NCBI GenBank assembly: GCA_947302205.1
Contig: CAMYVD010000002.1
Span: forward strand, 62,001-126,000
Reading direction: 5' to 3'
DNA from: an uncultured Bacteroidales bacterium
Lineage (GTDB): Bacteria > Bacteroidota > Bacteroidia > Bacteroidales > F082
DNA: 64,000 bases
Under the pieces are notes generated by a model. That model did not search any database. It was not told the DNA's origin and saw only the letters and a list, made by a program, of their open reading frames with translations. This document shows, piece by piece, positions 63,072 to 64,000 of the stretch. A program made the position numbers and the translations under genes. Position 1 is the stretch's first letter, and every line of letters begins with the position of its first letter.

Positions 63072-63749
63072 ATGCCCAAAAACAAGTTTTACGTCGTCTG
63101 GAAAGGCCGCAACCCGGGAGTCTACGGCAACTGGGAGGCCTGCAAGCAGGAAGTGGAAGGCTTTCAGGGAGCCTTGTACAAGGGCTTCCCTGACCAAGCA
63201 AGTGCCGAAGCGGCTTTTGCCAAAGGCTTCACGGGGTTTGAGAAAAAGGTGGATTGCCACGCTCCGCTTTGCTCCGCTCGCAATGACGGGCAAAGCCCTT
63301 CATCCCCTTTCACTCCCGCCATCGCCGTCGATGCCGCGTGCTCTGGCAACCCCGGCAAGATGGAGTACCAAGGTAAGTTCGTCGATTTCGGCACCGATCC
63401 CGCTACGGTGGTTACCTTATTTAAAAGCCCCGTCTTCGAAAACGGCACCAATAATATAGGAGAGTTCCTCGCCATCGTCCACGCCTTGGCCTGGCAGAAG
63501 CAGAAACGCACCCAATATCCCATCTACAGCGACTCCGTCAACGCCCAGAAGTGGGTGAGGGAGAAGCAGTGCCGCACCAAGCTTCAGCCCAACGACAAAA
63601 ACGCCTATCTCTTCGAGCTCGTCGGCCGTGCCGAGACCTGGCTTCGTGAGAACGACAGCTGGATGCGCGAGAACGCCAACGTCATCCCTGTGTTGAAGTG
63701 GAAAACCGAGGTTTGGGGCGAAATTCCTGCCGATTTCGGACGGAAATAA
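63072..63749 (+). CDS. Viroplasmin-domain ribonuclease H
   Basis: A 225-residue protein. An N-terminal viroplasmin/RNase H N-terminal domain ('KFYVVWKGRNPGVYGNWE', which binds RNA-DNA hybrids) is joined to an RNase HI domain. Visible acidic residues are Asp in 'IAVDAACSGNPG', Glu in 'NNIGEFLAIVHAL' and Asp in 'IYSDSVNAQKWV'. It should remove RNA from RNA-DNA hybrids. The linker (about residues 60-78) is encoded by a palindrome-like repeat element and has an odd composition ('DCHAPLCSARNDGQ'). It starts one base after pfkA. Confidence 0.88.
   Translation: MPKNKFYVVWKGRNPGVYGNWEACKQEVEGFQGALYKGFPDQASAEAAFAKGFTGFEKKVDCHAPLCSARNDGQSPSSPFTPAIAVDAACSGNPGKMEYQGKFVDFGTDPATVVTLFKSPVFENGTNNIGEFLAIVHALAWQKQKRTQYPIYSDSVNAQKWVREKQCRTKLQPNDKNAYLFELVGRAETWLRENDSWMRENANVIPVLKWKTEVWGEIPADFGRK
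63252..63288. repeat. REP-like palindromic element inside the RNase H coding region
   Basis: A 37-base stretch starting GATTGCCACGCTCCGC and ending GCTCGCAATGACG. Its ends form an inverted repeat (ATTGC...GCAAT), and it contains the direct repeat GCTCCGCT. It closely resembles the dispersed 'CATTGCGAGCGGAGCG...GCAATC' elements seen between genes in many bacterial genomes. Here it is in frame, between the two protein domains. Confidence 0.6.
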
Positions 63750-63762
63750 CGGAAAATTGTGC

Positions 63763-63770
63763 TACTTTTG
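63763..63770 (+). promoter_or_regulatory. -7 promoter box five bases before the Ig-like lipoprotein ATG
   Basis: TACTTTTG matches TAnnTTTG and ends five bases before the ATG at 63776, implying a transcript with almost no leader. Confidence 0.55.
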
Positions 63771-63775
63771 CACCC

Positions 63776-64000
63776 ATGTTGGGCAAAATCAAACACATAT
63801 CACTCTTCCTCGGGTTGCTGCTCCTGACCTGTTGCGCCAACGTGGTGGCACCTACGGGAGGCCCCAAGGACGTCACCCCGCCTAAGGTCGTGGAGGCCAA
63901 GCCCGAGAACCGCAGCACCCACTTCAATGGTAAAAAGGTCGAGCTCACTTTCGACGAATATCTCACCTTGAACAACGCCAAGCAGGAAGTGCTCGTCTCC
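63776..64000 (+). CDS. Ig-like domain lipoprotein (5' part)
   Basis: The first 75 codons of a gene that runs off the window. A lipoprotein signal ('ISLFLGLLLLTCCA') is followed by 'PTGGPKDVTPPKVVEAKPEN' and 'FNGKKVELTFDEYLTLNNA', the start of a bacterial Ig-like (Big_5/SbsA-type) domain found in a conserved Bacteroidota lipoprotein family. The function is unknown. Its -7 box lies just upstream. Confidence 0.75.
   Translation, partial: MLGKIKHISLFLGLLLLTCCANVVAPTGGPKDVTPPKVVEAKPENRSTHFNGKKVELTFDEYLTLNNAKQEVLVS

Overview
This window comes from a member of the Bacteroidota, most likely an uncultured Bacteroidales. Four things support that. Nearly every gene cluster is preceded by the phylum's -7 promoter box TAnnTTTG. 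There is a type IX secretion (T9SS) sorting domain and a gldF-gldG pair. Several families are typical of the phylum (DUF4270, DUF4476, DUF4340, IPExxxVDY, GIN-domain lipoprotein, S46 dipeptidyl-peptidase, GH92, GH97). Gene order such as acpP-fabF-rnc also fits. A mevalonate-pathway operon (HMG-CoA reductase, GHMP kinases, diphosphomevalonate decarboxylase) sets it apart from Bacteroides-type gut genera, which generally use the MEP route. I do not name a genus.

Layout. 1-4070: TolC/HlyD/two ABC-2 permeases, the 3' part of an efflux operon. 4138-7958: S46 dipeptidyl-peptidase of the DPP11 type, a fucose-isomerase-like protein and an O6-alkylguanine repair protein. 7948-10227: TSCPD and AlbA-domain genes, divergent from a MATE pump. 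10240-12933: EFR1 ferredoxin, DUF4476 protein and a T9SS-exported protein. 13025-16977: predicted outer-membrane barrel and a secreted TANFOR-like protein. 16992-19804: trkA-trkH. 19889-25818: metG, yraN, GH92, mnmA. 25830-28511: rluA-type gene and GH97. 28549-32606: tatA, then glgA-like/DUF4270/cyclophilin/pheS on the minus strand. 32709-35392: meaB and glnA. 35397-38923: acpP-fabF-rnc-IPExxxVDY-LytTR operon. 39094-41610: polA without a recognisable proofreading site. 41626-51710: an eleven-gene same-strand run from gldF through rlmH and HMG-CoA reductase to the heptose adenylyltransferase gene. 51755-54285: methyltransferase and a pseudouridine synthase with a repeat-built tail. 54372-54464: a candidate small RNA. 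54445-60110: BASS transporter, TatD, tcdA, a DUF5060 glycosidase, an L,D-transpeptidase and a zinc-ribbon protein. 60222-64000: aspS, pfkA, an RNase H gene and the start of an Ig-like lipoprotein.

The window is almost all coding. No stretch above 300 bases lacks a gene; the largest gaps are 38924-39093 and 54286-54444. I saw no tRNA, rRNA, CRISPR array, transposase or prophage gene. Promoters are easy to read and often arranged back to back between divergent genes. In four cases the -7 box sits only 4-5 bases before the ATG, which implies leaderless mRNAs.

Most of the content is housekeeping. The items most worth a second look are: the candidate sRNA with its own promoter and terminator; heptanucleotide arrays that sit on stop codons; the mevalonate operon with a GYDIA-family kinase; the exonuclease-site-less DNA polymerase I; the 129-bp coding repeat in the pseudouridine synthase; the palindrome-like element inside the RNase H gene; the TatD/TcdA overlap; and the barrel/TANFOR-like pair.
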